A stretch of DNA of 64,000 nt from an uncultured Propionibacteriaceae bacterium (lineage in GTDB: Bacteria; Actinomycetota; Actinomycetes; Propionibacteriales; Propionibacteriaceae). The stretch spans positions 30,311 to 94,310 of the forward strand of contig CALCKT010000047.1 in assembly GCA_937965785.1 (NCBI GenBank). The letters are read 5' to 3'. Shown here piece by piece: positions 46,846-54,956 of this stretch (position 1 is its first letter; every line of letters begins with the position of its first letter). Under the pieces are notes generated by a model that was not told where the DNA came from, did no database searches, and saw nothing but the letters and a program-made list of their open reading frames with translations. A program made the translations under genes and the position numbers.

Positions 46846-47817
46846 TCAGCTCCGGTGCGGCGGCTGGGTGGTGGCGACCACGTGTTCGATGACGGCTTCG
46901 TTCGACTGGCGGGCGACCTGCGCGTCCACGGTCAGCAGCACCCGGTGGGCCAGCACGGGGACGGCCAGGGTGGCGACATCCTCCGGGATCACGTAGTCGC
47001 GTCCCTGAAGGGCGGCCTCGACCCGGGCGGCCCGCATCAGGTGGACGCAGGCGCGGGGGCTGGCGCCGAGCCGAAGCTCCGGATTGTTTCGGGTGGAACC
47101 CACCAACCGCACGATGTAGTCGTTGATCACGGGGGCGACGTAGATTCCCCGCATGGCCGAGATGGCCCTTTCCACGTGGGCGACATCGGTCACGGGCCGC
47201 ACGGTGGCGAGCTGGTCACCACCGGCCTGGGCGGTGAGCATGGCCATCTCCGCCTGATGCCCGGGATAACCCATCTCGATTCTCGCCATGAAACGGTCAC
47301 GCTGGGCCTCGGGGAGGGGATAGGTGCCCTCCATCTCGATCGGGTTCTGGGTGGCCACCACCATGAAGGGCCGCTTGAGCCTGTAGGTCTGCCCGTCCGC
47401 GGAGACCTGCCCCTCGGCCATGGCCTCCAGCAGGGCGGACTGGGTTTTCGGCGAGGCCCGGTTGATCTCGTCCCCCAGCACGATGTTGGCGAAGATGCCG
47501 CCGGGTTTGAACTCGAACTCGCGGGTCTGCTGGTTGAAAACCGACACGCCGGTGACGTCGCTCGGAAGCAGATCGGGCGTGAACTGGATGCGGCTGACCG
47601 CCCCCGAGATGGAACGCCCGAGGGCCTTGGCGAGGACGGTCTTGCCGACCCCGGGAACGTCCTCGAGAAGAAGATGCCCCTGCGCGAGCAGCACCAGGAC
47701 CGCCATGTGTATCTGGTGTGGTTTGCCCTCTATGACGCTGCCGATCGACTGTTTCACCTGGTTGGCCAGCGCACTCACCTCGGCCAACGCCAAGGGAGTT
47801 GCAGCGGTCTGGGTCAT
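46846..47817 (-). CDS. MoxR-family AAA+ ATPase
   Basis: A 323-residue AAA+ ATPase with Walker A EDVPGVGKT (52-60), Walker B VLGDEINRA (113-121), the sensor 1 asparagine in ATQNP (156-160) and the arginine-rich ASPRACVHLMRAARV sensor 2 helix. MoxR proteins act as metal-insertion or assembly chaperones with a VWA/DUF58 partner, which follows directly. ATG at 47817 is preferred to starts further upstream because similarity begins there and GAGGAG precedes it. It is divergent from mraZ, and its upstream region shares the MraZ operator array. Confidence 0.9.
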   Translation of the reverse strand: MTQTAATPLALAEVSALANQVKQSIGSVIEGKPHQIHMAVLVLLAQGHLLLEDVPGVGKTVLAKALGRSISGAVSRIQFTPDLLPSDVTGVSVFNQQTREFEFKPGGIFANIVLGDEINRASPKTQSALLEAMAEGQVSADGQTYRLKRPFMVVATQNPIEMEGTYPLPEAQRDRFMARIEMGYPGHQAEMAMLTAQAGGDQLATVRPVTDVAHVERAISAMRGIYVAPVINDYIVRLVGSTRNNPELRLGASPRACVHLMRAARVEAALQGRDYVIPEDVATLAVPVLAHRVLLTVDAQVARQSNEAVIEHVVATTQPPHRS

Positions 47818-47926
47818 GGGGCTCCTCGGGACTCGCGACGCTTTCCTGACGTGGAAGAAGCCTAGGGCATCGTTCAAACACTCCCAATGGATTGGCTGAC
47901 ACACCCGGTGGAGAGGACACGCCTCG

Positions 47927-47986
47927 AGTGGGGGAAAGTGGGGTAGTGTGGTGGCAAGTGGAGCGAAGTGGGGGCTTTGTGGAGGA
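47927..47986 (+). promoter_or_regulatory. MraZ operator: six 10-bp direct repeats
   Basis: Decamers beginning at 47927, 47937, 47947, 47957, 47967 and 47977 all carry a (A)GTGG core: AGTGGGGGAA, AGTGGGGTAG, TGTGGTGGCA, AGTGGAGCGA, AGTGGGGGCT, TTGTGGAGGA. Ten-bp-spaced TGGG/GTGG repeats before mraZ are the binding sites of MraZ, which represses its own operon in E. coli and related systems. A -10-like TAGTGT at 47944-47949 lies inside the array, so bound MraZ would block transcription. The array also precedes the divergent moxR by about 110 bases. Confidence 0.8.
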
Positions 47987-48000
47987 GAGGGGGTTTCCAG

Positions 48001-48435
48001 TTGTTCCTTGGCACGTACACGCCGAAATTGGACGAGAAGGGGCGTTTGATCCTTCCCGCGAAGTTTCGGGAGGCCCTCGATGGGGGGCTCGTCGTGACGC
48101 GCACACAGGAACGGGCGCTCGCCGTCTACCCCAAGGACACCTTCGAGGCGCTGATGGCGCCCGTGAGTGCCGCACCCTCCACGCTGAAGCAGGTTCGTGA
48201 CTATCAGCGCATGCTGACCGCAGGTGCCAGCTTCGAGGTTCCGGACCGGCAGGGGCGGATCACGATCCCCCAGATCCTCCGCTCCTATGCGGGTCTGGAA
48301 CGCGACGTCGTGGTGATCGGCGCCATGAACCGGGCCGAGATCTGGGACGCCGAACACTGGGCCGAGTACCAGGCGGAGCAGGAATCCGGTTTCGCCGAAC
48401 TCGACGCGGAACTGCTGTCCCAGCTGGGGCAGTGA
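48001..48435 (+). CDS. mraZ: Transcriptional regulator MraZ
   Basis: AbrB-fold DNA-binding protein that autoregulates the dcw cluster. The 144-residue product begins with the family signature FLGTYTPKLDEKGRLILPAKFRE and has the second half-repeat with DRQGRITIPQILRSYAGLERDVVVIG. The TTG at 48001 is selected because the protein then starts at the family's usual first residue; a GTG at 47968 would add eleven unrelated residues. GGAGGAGAGG lies upstream. It is followed by a 143-base leader to rsmH that holds a structured RNA candidate. Confidence 0.94.
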   Translation: MFLGTYTPKLDEKGRLILPAKFREALDGGLVVTRTQERALAVYPKDTFEALMAPVSAAPSTLKQVRDYQRMLTAGASFEVPDRQGRITIPQILRSYAGLERDVVVIGAMNRAEIWDAEHWAEYQAEQESGFAELDAELLSQLGQ

Positions 48436-48436
48436 A

Positions 48437-48511
48437 CTTCCCCGAGGCGGTGGTCCATCACCGGGGCTGACCCTGGCCTTCCTTCCCCGAGGCCAGGTGC
48501 GACCCCGGTGA
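48437..48511 (+). ncRNA. Candidate mraW RNA motif (nested hairpin upstream of rsmH)
   Basis: Between mraZ and rsmH lies a long imperfect hairpin. The outer stem is TCACCGGGG (48458-48466) / CCCCGGTGA (48503-48511), then a symmetric 5x5 internal loop, then the inner stem CCTGGCC (48472-48478) / GGCCAGG (48491-48497) around a 12-base loop containing CTTCCCC (48482-48488). The same 12-mer CTTCCCCGAGGC also occurs at 48437-48448, right after the mraZ stop. No T-run follows, so this is not a simple terminator. Position and loop sequence agree with the mraW motif described in actinobacteria; identification is from memory and not by covariance search. Confidence 0.55.
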
Positions 48512-48578
48512 AGGAACCTCCGTCCCGGGGAGGAGGAAAACCTGGAGGATCCGACGAGGCAGCTGGAGGGAGGCGACC

Positions 48579-49535
48579 TTGAAGATGCGTGAAGACGTTC
48601 ACGAACCGGTCATGCTCGGCCGTGTCGTCGAGTTGCTGTCCCCGGCCCTGGCCGCACCCGGCGCCATCTACGTCGACTGCACCCTCGGGCTCGGCGGTCA
48701 CGCCCGGGCGATCCTGGAGGCCGCGCCCTCGGCGAGGCTCATCGGCATCGACCGCGACCCGGATGCCCTGGCCGTGGCCCGGGAACGGCTCGGTCCCCTC
48801 GCGGAACGGGCCACCCTCGTCAAGGCCATCCACGACGAACTACCCGAGGTGCTCGCCGACCTCGGCGTCGACGGGGTCCATGCGGTGCTCGCCGACCTCG
48901 GACTCAGCTCCCTGCAGATCGACCGCGAGGAACGGGGATTCGCCTACCGGGTGGATGCCCCCCTGGACATGCGCATGAGCAGGGGAGAGGGACGAAGTGC
49001 CGCGGACCTGCTCAACTCCGCACCCCCGGCGCAGCTCGTGTGGATCCTGCGTCACTACGGCGAGGAGAGGTTCGCGGAGCGGATCGTCGCCGCGGTCGTG
49101 GAGGAACGGGAGACCCGGCCCTTCACGTCTTCGGGTCGGCTCGTGGAGGTCATCTCGAATGCCATCCCGGTCGCTGCCAGGCGCTCCCCGGGGCATCCCG
49201 CCAAGCGCACCTTCCAGGCCATCCGGATCGCGGTCAACGATGAGATGGCCACCTTGGAGAGGTTCCTGCCCGCCGCCACCGACGCCCTCACCCTTGGGGG
49301 GCGGTTGGTGGTGTTGTCCTACCACTCCCTGGAGGACAGACCGGTCAAGCGACACCTCGCTGCGCTGGCCGCCGACAAGGCACCGCGGGACATGCCCGTC
49401 GTCCCAGAACACCTGCAACCCCATTTCAAGCTCCTGACCCGGGGGGCCGAGCGGCCCTCGGAACAGGAGGTCCGATCAAACCCGCGTGCGGCATCCGCAA
49501 GGCTACGCGCCGCAGCCCGAATCAAGGAGGCATAG
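48579..49535 (+). CDS. rsmH: 16S rRNA (cytosine1402-N4)-methyltransferase RsmH (MraW)
   Basis: SAM-dependent enzyme that methylates N4 of C1402 in the ribosomal P site. The 318-residue protein has the SAM motif YVDCTLGLGGHARAIL, IGIDRDPDAL, the ADLGLSSLQID catalytic-side block, and the C-terminal LSYHSLEDRPVKRHL and SNPRAASARLRAA motifs. TTG at 48579 lies five bases after GGAGGGAGG and is preferred; ATG at 48585 is close behind. Its stop is directly followed by the ftsL TTG. In actinobacteria this gene regularly heads the ftsL-ftsI-mur run. Confidence 0.94.
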   Translation: MKMREDVHEPVMLGRVVELLSPALAAPGAIYVDCTLGLGGHARAILEAAPSARLIGIDRDPDALAVARERLGPLAERATLVKAIHDELPEVLADLGVDGVHAVLADLGLSSLQIDREERGFAYRVDAPLDMRMSRGEGRSAADLLNSAPPAQLVWILRHYGEERFAERIVAAVVEERETRPFTSSGRLVEVISNAIPVAARRSPGHPAKRTFQAIRIAVNDEMATLERFLPAATDALTLGGRLVVLSYHSLEDRPVKRHLAALAADKAPRDMPVVPEHLQPHFKLLTRGAERPSEQEVRSNPRAASARLRAAARIKEA

Positions 49536-50123
49536 TTGAGTGCTCTTGCCGCCGAAGTTGAGCAGACAACCAGGGAGCCCTCGCGTCCCCGGTTGCGGCT
49601 CGTCCCTCCGGTCAAGGCCCGTGTTTCCACTTTCGGGTTCCTTTTGATACTCGCGATCCTGGTGGTGCTGGGCATGGTCTTCGTCATGGTCGTCACCACC
49701 CAGGTCGGCGCCCAGTCCCGCGACCTGGCGAACCTCCGCAAGGAGGCCACCCAGTTGTCCTATGTGGCGGCCGCCCGTCGCACGGAACTGCAGGGGATCT
49801 CCAGCAGCGGGTCGTTGGCGCTGCGGGCCTCGGAACTGGGAATGGTGCCCAACCCGTTCCCGGCCTTCGTCGACCTCTCCACGGGTGCCATCACGGGAGA
49901 ACCCCGACCCGTCAAGGGCGACGAGGCCCCCTACCTGACCGGGCGGTCCGGGGCCCAGCAGTCCCGGGCACCGGCCTCCCCCGAGCCGACGGATCCTCCG
50001 GCGAGCCCGGCTCCGACCGAGGAGACAACCCCGGCCAACCCGGAGCCTACCGAGGAGACGACCCCGGCCAACCCGGCTCCGACCGAGGGGGTAGCCCCTC
50101 AGGTGGGGGAGGGTGAACGGTGA
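49536..50123 (+). CDS. ftsL: FtsL-like septum protein with repeat tail
   Basis: A 195-residue bitopic protein with a short cytoplasmic part, one membrane helix (about 32-54), and an outside leucine/alanine heptad region (about 58-92) typical of FtsL, which joins FtsQ and FtsB in the divisome. Identification rests on size, topology and location between rsmH and ftsI. The C-terminal third is unusual: a Pro/Glu/Thr-rich tail with an 11-residue repeat (PAPTEETTPAN). TTG at 49536 follows GGAGG by five bases. The stop overlaps ftsI (GTGA). Confidence 0.82.
   Translation: MSALAAEVEQTTREPSRPRLRLVPPVKARVSTFGFLLILAILVVLGMVFVMVVTTQVGAQSRDLANLRKEATQLSYVAAARRTELQGISSSGSLALRASELGMVPNPFPAFVDLSTGAITGEPRPVKGDEAPYLTGRSGAQQSRAPASPEPTDPPASPAPTEETTPANPEPTEETTPANPAPTEGVAPQVGEGER
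50007..50087 (+). repeat. 33-bp tandem repeat in ftsL
   Basis: Two full copies of a 33-base unit at 50007-50039 and 50040-50072 and a partial third to 50087. They encode P-(A/E)-P-T-E-E-T-T-P-A-N. The copies differ at a few positions, mostly synonymous or Ala/Glu. The unit keeps frame, so copy number can change without breaking the gene. Confidence 0.85.
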
Positions 50124-52012
50124 ACCGCCGCCCGCCCAGCCGTCGCCCGGCCGGCCGCAGCCGTCGCCCGGCCGGCCGTAGGCGTGGCCGCGGGGGGCGC
50201 CGCACCTGGAAGTTGCCGCTCGGGCGTTCCAGCATGCGCATTCGTGCGTTCATGATGGCCATGTTGCTGTTGGTGATGGTGTGCGTCGGGCGCGCCGTTC
50301 AACTGCAGGCCCTCGAGGCCCAGAGTTTCGCCGCCCAGGCCGCGGAGAAGATGCAGAACACCAGGGAGCTGCTGCCCGAACGTGGTGGCATCACCGACCG
50401 CAACGGGGTTGTGCTCGCATCCACCCAACCGGCCATGCACATCACGGCCGATCCGGACATGGTGCAGAGCAACGGGGCGGACAAGCGTTATCCGATGAGC
50501 GCGAAGAAACAGGAAGAGGCCGACGCGGCGCCGAAGGCCGTGGCGAAGATCCTCGCCACCCATCTCGGGGGCAGTGAGTCCAAGTACCTGGAGATCCTTT
50601 CGGTCAAGGGCGCCAAGTACGCGGAAATCGCCAGGCACGTCCCGGCGGCAACCTGGACCGAGATCGAGAAGGACATGAGCAAGGGCATCGACGGGGACGG
50701 CAAACGTCGTTGGTACGGCCTCTTCGCCGAGAACGACCCCTTGCGCACCTATCCGAACCGGACGCTCGCGAGCAATGTCGTCGGTTTCGTCAACGGGGAG
50801 GGCAAAGGGGTGGCCGGACTCGAGGGGATGCTCGATGCGCAGCTGGCCGGGACCTCCGGCCAGGAGGTCTACGAGCGCTCCACCTACGGGCGCATCCCGT
50901 TGGGCATCAGCGTCCTCACCCCACCCGTGAACGGTGCCAGCTACTCGCTGACCCTCGACGCCGACCTGCAGTGGTTCGCGGAGCAGGCGCTGGCCGACGG
51001 CATCGCGAAGGCCGGCGCGAAAACCGGTTCGGTTCTCGTGATGAACCCGAACAATGGCGAGATCCTGGCCCTGGCCACGGCTCCCTCCTTCGACTCGGCC
51101 AATCCCGGCGCCGCCGATACCGGGAACCTCGGCAACCGCGCCGTGACCGAGGCCTACGAACCGGGTTCCACCCAGAAGGTGTTGACCATGGCCGCCCTGG
51201 CCGACTCGGGGCTGGTGACCCCGGACACGAAGGTCGACGTGCCCGCCAGCATCACCTCCGGGGGCGGAACCGTCAAGGACTCCTTCGAACACGGGAGGAT
51301 CAAGCTGACCGCCCGCGGCGTGGTGGCTCAGTCCTCGAACATCGGAACCATCAAACTCGCCCGCCAGATGGACAAGGCGAAACTGCACGAATACCTGAGC
51401 TCGTTCGGGCTCGGGGCGGTCCCGGAATCGGGATTGCCCGCGGAGACAACGGGATCCCTTCCGGGAGCGGACATGGCCGACTACACACGCGACCAGATCT
51501 CCTTCGGGCAGGGACTGTCCGTTTCGGTCGTGCAGATGGGGGCGGCGCTCTCCGCGGCCGTGAACGGCGGCACCTACAACCAGCCGCGGATCATCCGATC
51601 CGCCACGAACGCGGACGGGACCCCGATCTCGCTGGCAACCCCGACATCGCGCCGCGTGATCTCCGAGGAGGCGTCTGGCATGGTTGTCAACATGATGGAG
51701 GCTGTCATCACCAGCGCCGCTTCGGAACGCGCGATCCCCGGGTACCGCACCGCTGGCAAATCCGGCACCGCTCAGCGCTACGACTCCAGCTGCAAGTGCT
51801 ACAACGGCTACACGTCGTCCTTCGTCGGGATCGCGCCCGCGGAGAACCCCCAGCTGCTGGTCTACGTCGTGCTCGACCAGCCGACGAACGGCAATCTCGG
51901 TAGCCAACTGGCCCTGCCCGTGGTCAACAACGTGCTCCAGGCGGCCCTGCCCAGGTACAACGTGGCTCCTTCGAGCACCCCCGCACCGAAGGAGCCACTG
52001 GAGTGGGAGTGA
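50120..52012 (+). CDS. ftsI: Septal peptidoglycan transpeptidase FtsI (class B PBP)
   Basis: Cross-links septal peptidoglycan outside the membrane as partner of FtsW. The 630-residue protein has a very basic cytoplasmic tail (1-40), a membrane helix (about 42-58), a PBP dimerisation domain beginning RGGITDRNGVVLA, and the transpeptidase domain with S350-T-Q-K353, S405-S-N407 and K547-S-G549. Two cysteines lie just after the KSG motif (CKC, 558-560). GTG at 50120 overlaps the ftsL stop. The tail is encoded by a 21-bp duplication. The stop overlaps murE. Confidence 0.95.
   Translation: MNRRPPSRRPAGRSRRPAGRRRGRGGRRTWKLPLGRSSMRIRAFMMAMLLLVMVCVGRAVQLQALEAQSFAAQAAEKMQNTRELLPERGGITDRNGVVLASTQPAMHITADPDMVQSNGADKRYPMSAKKQEEADAAPKAVAKILATHLGGSESKYLEILSVKGAKYAEIARHVPAATWTEIEKDMSKGIDGDGKRRWYGLFAENDPLRTYPNRTLASNVVGFVNGEGKGVAGLEGMLDAQLAGTSGQEVYERSTYGRIPLGISVLTPPVNGASYSLTLDADLQWFAEQALADGIAKAGAKTGSVLVMNPNNGEILALATAPSFDSANPGAADTGNLGNRAVTEAYEPGSTQKVLTMAALADSGLVTPDTKVDVPASITSGGGTVKDSFEHGRIKLTARGVVAQSSNIGTIKLARQMDKAKLHEYLSSFGLGAVPESGLPAETTGSLPGADMADYTRDQISFGQGLSVSVVQMGAALSAAVNGGTYNQPRIIRSATNADGTPISLATPTSRRVISEEASGMVVNMMEAVITSAASERAIPGYRTAGKSGTAQRYDSSCKCYNGYTSSFVGIAPAENPQLLVYVVLDQPTNGNLGSQLALPVVNNVLQAALPRYNVAPSSTPAPKEPLEWE
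50140..50181 (+). repeat. 21-bp tandem duplication in the ftsI 5' end
   Basis: Two adjacent 21-base units, 50140-50160 and 50161-50181, differ by a single C/T and encode RRPAGRS-RRPAGRR in the cytoplasmic tail of FtsI. They lie about 50 bases after the ftsL repeat. In-frame, so length variation is tolerated. Confidence 0.85.
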
Positions 52013-53526
52013 AAACGCTCAGACCCGAGTCCGTTCCCGCCATCGGCCTGCGGGACGCCGTGGCGGGTCTCGGTGTCCTGGGTGAGGCCGGCACGATCTG
52101 CGTGACCGGGGTCTGTCTCGACTCGCGCCTAGTCCGCCCGGGCGACCTCTACGTCGCCCTGCCGGGGTTTCATTCCCACGGGGCGGGGTTCACCGCCCAG
52201 GCCGTGGACCGGGGAGCCGTCGCCGTCCTGACCGATCCGGAAGGGGCCCGGAGCGTCGGAGAGACGGGGGTGCCCGTGCTGGTCAGTGACCGGTTGCGTC
52301 CCGTGATGGCCGAGGTGAGCGCCCGCGTCTACGGTGAGCCCGCGAGTGGACTCGAATTGTTCGGGGTCACCGGCACCAATGGCAAGACCACCACGGTTGC
52401 GCTGCTGGAGGCCACGCTGACCGCCACCGGGCGGCGCGTCGGAACCATCGGGACGCTCGGTTTCCGGCTGGAGGGCAGGGAGCTGCCATCCGGCCGTTCC
52501 ACGGTGACCACCCCGGACTCGCCGGACCTCCAGGCGCTGCTGGCGCTGATGCGGGAGCGGGGCGCTCAGGCCGTGGCCATCGAGGTGTCCAGCCACGCCA
52601 TGGCCATGTCCCGGGCGGATGCGCTGAACTTCGAGGTGACGGCCTTCCTCAACCTGGGGCGGGACCACCTCGACTTCCACAGCAGCATGGAGGACTACTT
52701 CGAGGCCAAGGCGTCGTTGTTCACCCCCGAACACACCCGGGCGGCCGTGGTCTGGATCGACGACGAGCCCGGCCGCCGGATCGCCGACAGGGCCCGGAAG
52801 GCCGGTCTTCCGGTGGCCACGGTCGGTACCGGCGAGGATGCGGACTACCGTCTCGGAGGCTACGAGCCGGTTGCTCCGCTTGGGGGACGTGCGCGGCTGC
52901 GCACCGCGTCGGGTGAAGTGGTGGTGGAACTGGCGCTGCCCGGCTGGCACAACATGGTGGACGCGGCCATCGCCGTGGCGATGCTCGAACGTGTGGGGAT
53001 CCCGGCCGAGACCACGCTGCCGGGCCTGGCCCGGGCACAGGTGCCCGGGCGGATGCAGGTGCTGCCGTTGCCCGAGGAGGCCCCGACCGTGATCGTGGAC
53101 TTCGCCCACACCCCGCAGGCCGTGGCGGCCACCCTGGATGCCCTCCAGGGGTTCGGGGAGGTGATAACCGTCGTGGGTTGCGGCGGGGACCGGGACCCCG
53201 ACAAACGTCCCCTGATGGGACGCGCCGCCGCTGAGCGCAGCGACGTTTTGATCATCACGGATGACAACCCGCGCACCGAGGACCCGGCGAGGATCCGGGC
53301 CGCCATGCTCGCCGGAATCGGGGAATCACGGGCCCGGGTCGTCGAGGCCGACGGGAGGGGTGAGGCAATCGAACTGGCGCTCGCGACTGCTGGGCGCGGT
53401 AGTGTTGTGGCGATTCTCGGGAAGGGACACGAACAGGGCCAGCAGATTGGTGACCGGATCGTGGCCTTCGACGATGCCCTGGTCGCTCTCGAGGCCTGGC
53501 GACGGATGGAAGGAAGTGGTCGATGA
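52003..53526 (+). CDS. murE: UDP-MurNAc-L-Ala-D-Glu:diaminopimelate ligase MurE
   Basis: Adds the third residue of the stem peptide. The 507-residue Mur ligase has the ATP motif GVTGTNGKTTT (121-131), the lysine to be carbamylated at 236 (DYFEAKASLF), and the specificity motif D421-N-P-R424, which selects diaminopimelate rather than lysine. LL- versus meso-DAP cannot be decided from this motif; propionibacteria commonly use LL-DAP. GTG at 52003 has AAGGAG eight bases upstream; GTG at 52009 is the alternative. It overlaps ftsI by ten bases and murF by four. Confidence 0.95.
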   Translation: MGVKTLRPESVPAIGLRDAVAGLGVLGEAGTICVTGVCLDSRLVRPGDLYVALPGFHSHGAGFTAQAVDRGAVAVLTDPEGARSVGETGVPVLVSDRLRPVMAEVSARVYGEPASGLELFGVTGTNGKTTTVALLEATLTATGRRVGTIGTLGFRLEGRELPSGRSTVTTPDSPDLQALLALMRERGAQAVAIEVSSHAMAMSRADALNFEVTAFLNLGRDHLDFHSSMEDYFEAKASLFTPEHTRAAVVWIDDEPGRRIADRARKAGLPVATVGTGEDADYRLGGYEPVAPLGGRARLRTASGEVVVELALPGWHNMVDAAIAVAMLERVGIPAETTLPGLARAQVPGRMQVLPLPEEAPTVIVDFAHTPQAVAATLDALQGFGEVITVVGCGGDRDPDKRPLMGRAAAERSDVLIITDDNPRTEDPARIRAAMLAGIGESRARVVEADGRGEAIELALATAGRGSVVAILGKGHEQGQQIGDRIVAFDDALVALEAWRRMEGSGR

Positions 53527-54956
53527 GGGCGAGGCGGCTCAGCGAGCTGGTGGAGCTGATGCAGCCAGCGGCCGTCGAGGTGGTGGGCGATGACACCGTG
53601 ATCGGTCCCGACGTGGTGCTCGACAATCGCGCGGCCACCCCCGGCAGTCTTTTCGTCGCCATTCCCGGTTCCCGGGTCGATGGTCACTCCTTCGCTCCGC
53701 AGGCCGTGGCCGCCGGGGCCGCCGCGGTGCTCGGCAATTTTGTCACCGAGGCCGAGGTTCCCCACATCCTGGTCGAGGACACCGTTCAGGGGCTCTCGTG
53801 GCTGGCGCGGGGACTGGTCCGGGCGGAACGCGCCCGGGGAATGGTGAGCATCGGTGTCACCGGGTCCTCCGGGAAGACCTCCACCAAGGATCTCCTGGCG
53901 CAGGTGCTCGAGACCGGGGGGGCCACCGTCGCCCCGGTGGGAAGCCAGAACAACGAGATCGGTGTGCCGTTGACGGCATGCCGGATCGACGAGTCCACGC
54001 GTTTCCTCGTCAGCGAGATGGGTTCCCGGGGGGCCGGGCACATCGAATGGCTCACATCGCTGGTTGGCCTCGATGTCGGGGTGGTGCTGAACGTCGGGCG
54101 CGCCCACGTCGGTGAGTTCGGTGGGATCGAGCAGATCGCCCGCGCAAAGTCGGAGATCATCGCGGGACTGGAACCCGGGGGCTGGGCGGTGCTGAACGCC
54201 GACGACCCCGCCTGCCGGGCGATGCGGGAAGCAACCGTGGCTCGGGTGGCGTGGTTCGGGGAGGGCGACCTGCCCGAGGGAGACCTGCTGGTCACGGCCC
54301 GGGATGTCGTGTGCGACGAATCCGCGCGGGCCACCTTCACGTTGGTGGCCACCCGGGAATCGGAAACCGTCTCGGCCCCGGTCACGCTCCGCGTGATCGG
54401 GCGACACCAGGTTCCCAACGCCCTGGCCGCGGCCGCCGCGGGACTGGCGGTCGGCATGAGCGTCGCGGAGGTGGCCGGGGCCCTGTCGGCCGCCGGAACC
54501 CGTTCGGATTGGCGGATGGAACTGGTGCGCTGCAGCCGGGACCGGATCGTCCTGAACGACGCCTACAACGCCAATCCCGATTCGATGGCCGCCGCCCTGC
54601 GCACCGCGGCCGACCTGATCGCCGGACAGCGCAGACATCACCCCGGGGCCCGTGTCGTGGCGGTGCTGGGGGACATGCTCGAGCTCGGCCCCGAATCGGG
54701 GGAGTTGCACGCCGAGGCCGGGGCGCTCGCCGCGGACCTCGGGATCGACGAGGTGATCTCGGTCGGGGAACACGCCGGGATCGTGGCGGAAGCGGCACGT
54801 GAACGGGGAATCGAAGCCCGGGTGGCCACCCGCGAGGAGGCCTCGCAGGTGGAGCTCGCGCCGGGAGATCTTCTCCTGGTCAAGGGTTCGCGCAGCGTGG
54901 GCCTGGAGTTGGTGGCCGACGCCGTGACCAAACGGATCGGAGGCGTCACCAAGTGA
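53523..54956 (+). CDS. murF: UDP-MurNAc-tripeptide:D-Ala-D-Ala ligase MurF
   Basis: Completes the UDP-MurNAc pentapeptide by adding D-Ala-D-Ala. The 477-residue protein has the MurF N-terminal domain with ATPGSLFVAIPGSRVDGH, the P-loop GVTGSSGKTS (111-120), the NEIGVPLT motif after it and the C-terminal VLGDMLELG and LVKGSRS blocks. It overlaps murE (ATGA) and mraY (GTGA), so translation is coupled on both sides. Normal length and no missing motif. Confidence 0.95.
   Translation: MRARRLSELVELMQPAAVEVVGDDTVIGPDVVLDNRAATPGSLFVAIPGSRVDGHSFAPQAVAAGAAAVLGNFVTEAEVPHILVEDTVQGLSWLARGLVRAERARGMVSIGVTGSSGKTSTKDLLAQVLETGGATVAPVGSQNNEIGVPLTACRIDESTRFLVSEMGSRGAGHIEWLTSLVGLDVGVVLNVGRAHVGEFGGIEQIARAKSEIIAGLEPGGWAVLNADDPACRAMREATVARVAWFGEGDLPEGDLLVTARDVVCDESARATFTLVATRESETVSAPVTLRVIGRHQVPNALAAAAAGLAVGMSVAEVAGALSAAGTRSDWRMELVRCSRDRIVLNDAYNANPDSMAAALRTAADLIAGQRRHHPGARVVAVLGDMLELGPESGELHAEAGALAADLGIDEVISVGEHAGIVAEAARERGIEARVATREEASQVELAPGDLLLVKGSRSVGLELVADAVTKRIGGVTK

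Noticed and set aside
47927..47986. CRISPR-like or satellite repeat reading of the 10-bp array before mraZ
   Set aside because: Unit is too short and without spacers; position and the GTGG core match MraZ operator sites.
48458..48511. Simple intrinsic terminator between mraZ and rsmH
   Set aside because: The hairpin is strong but is followed by a purine-rich stretch with no T-run, and the downstream genes need transcription from upstream.
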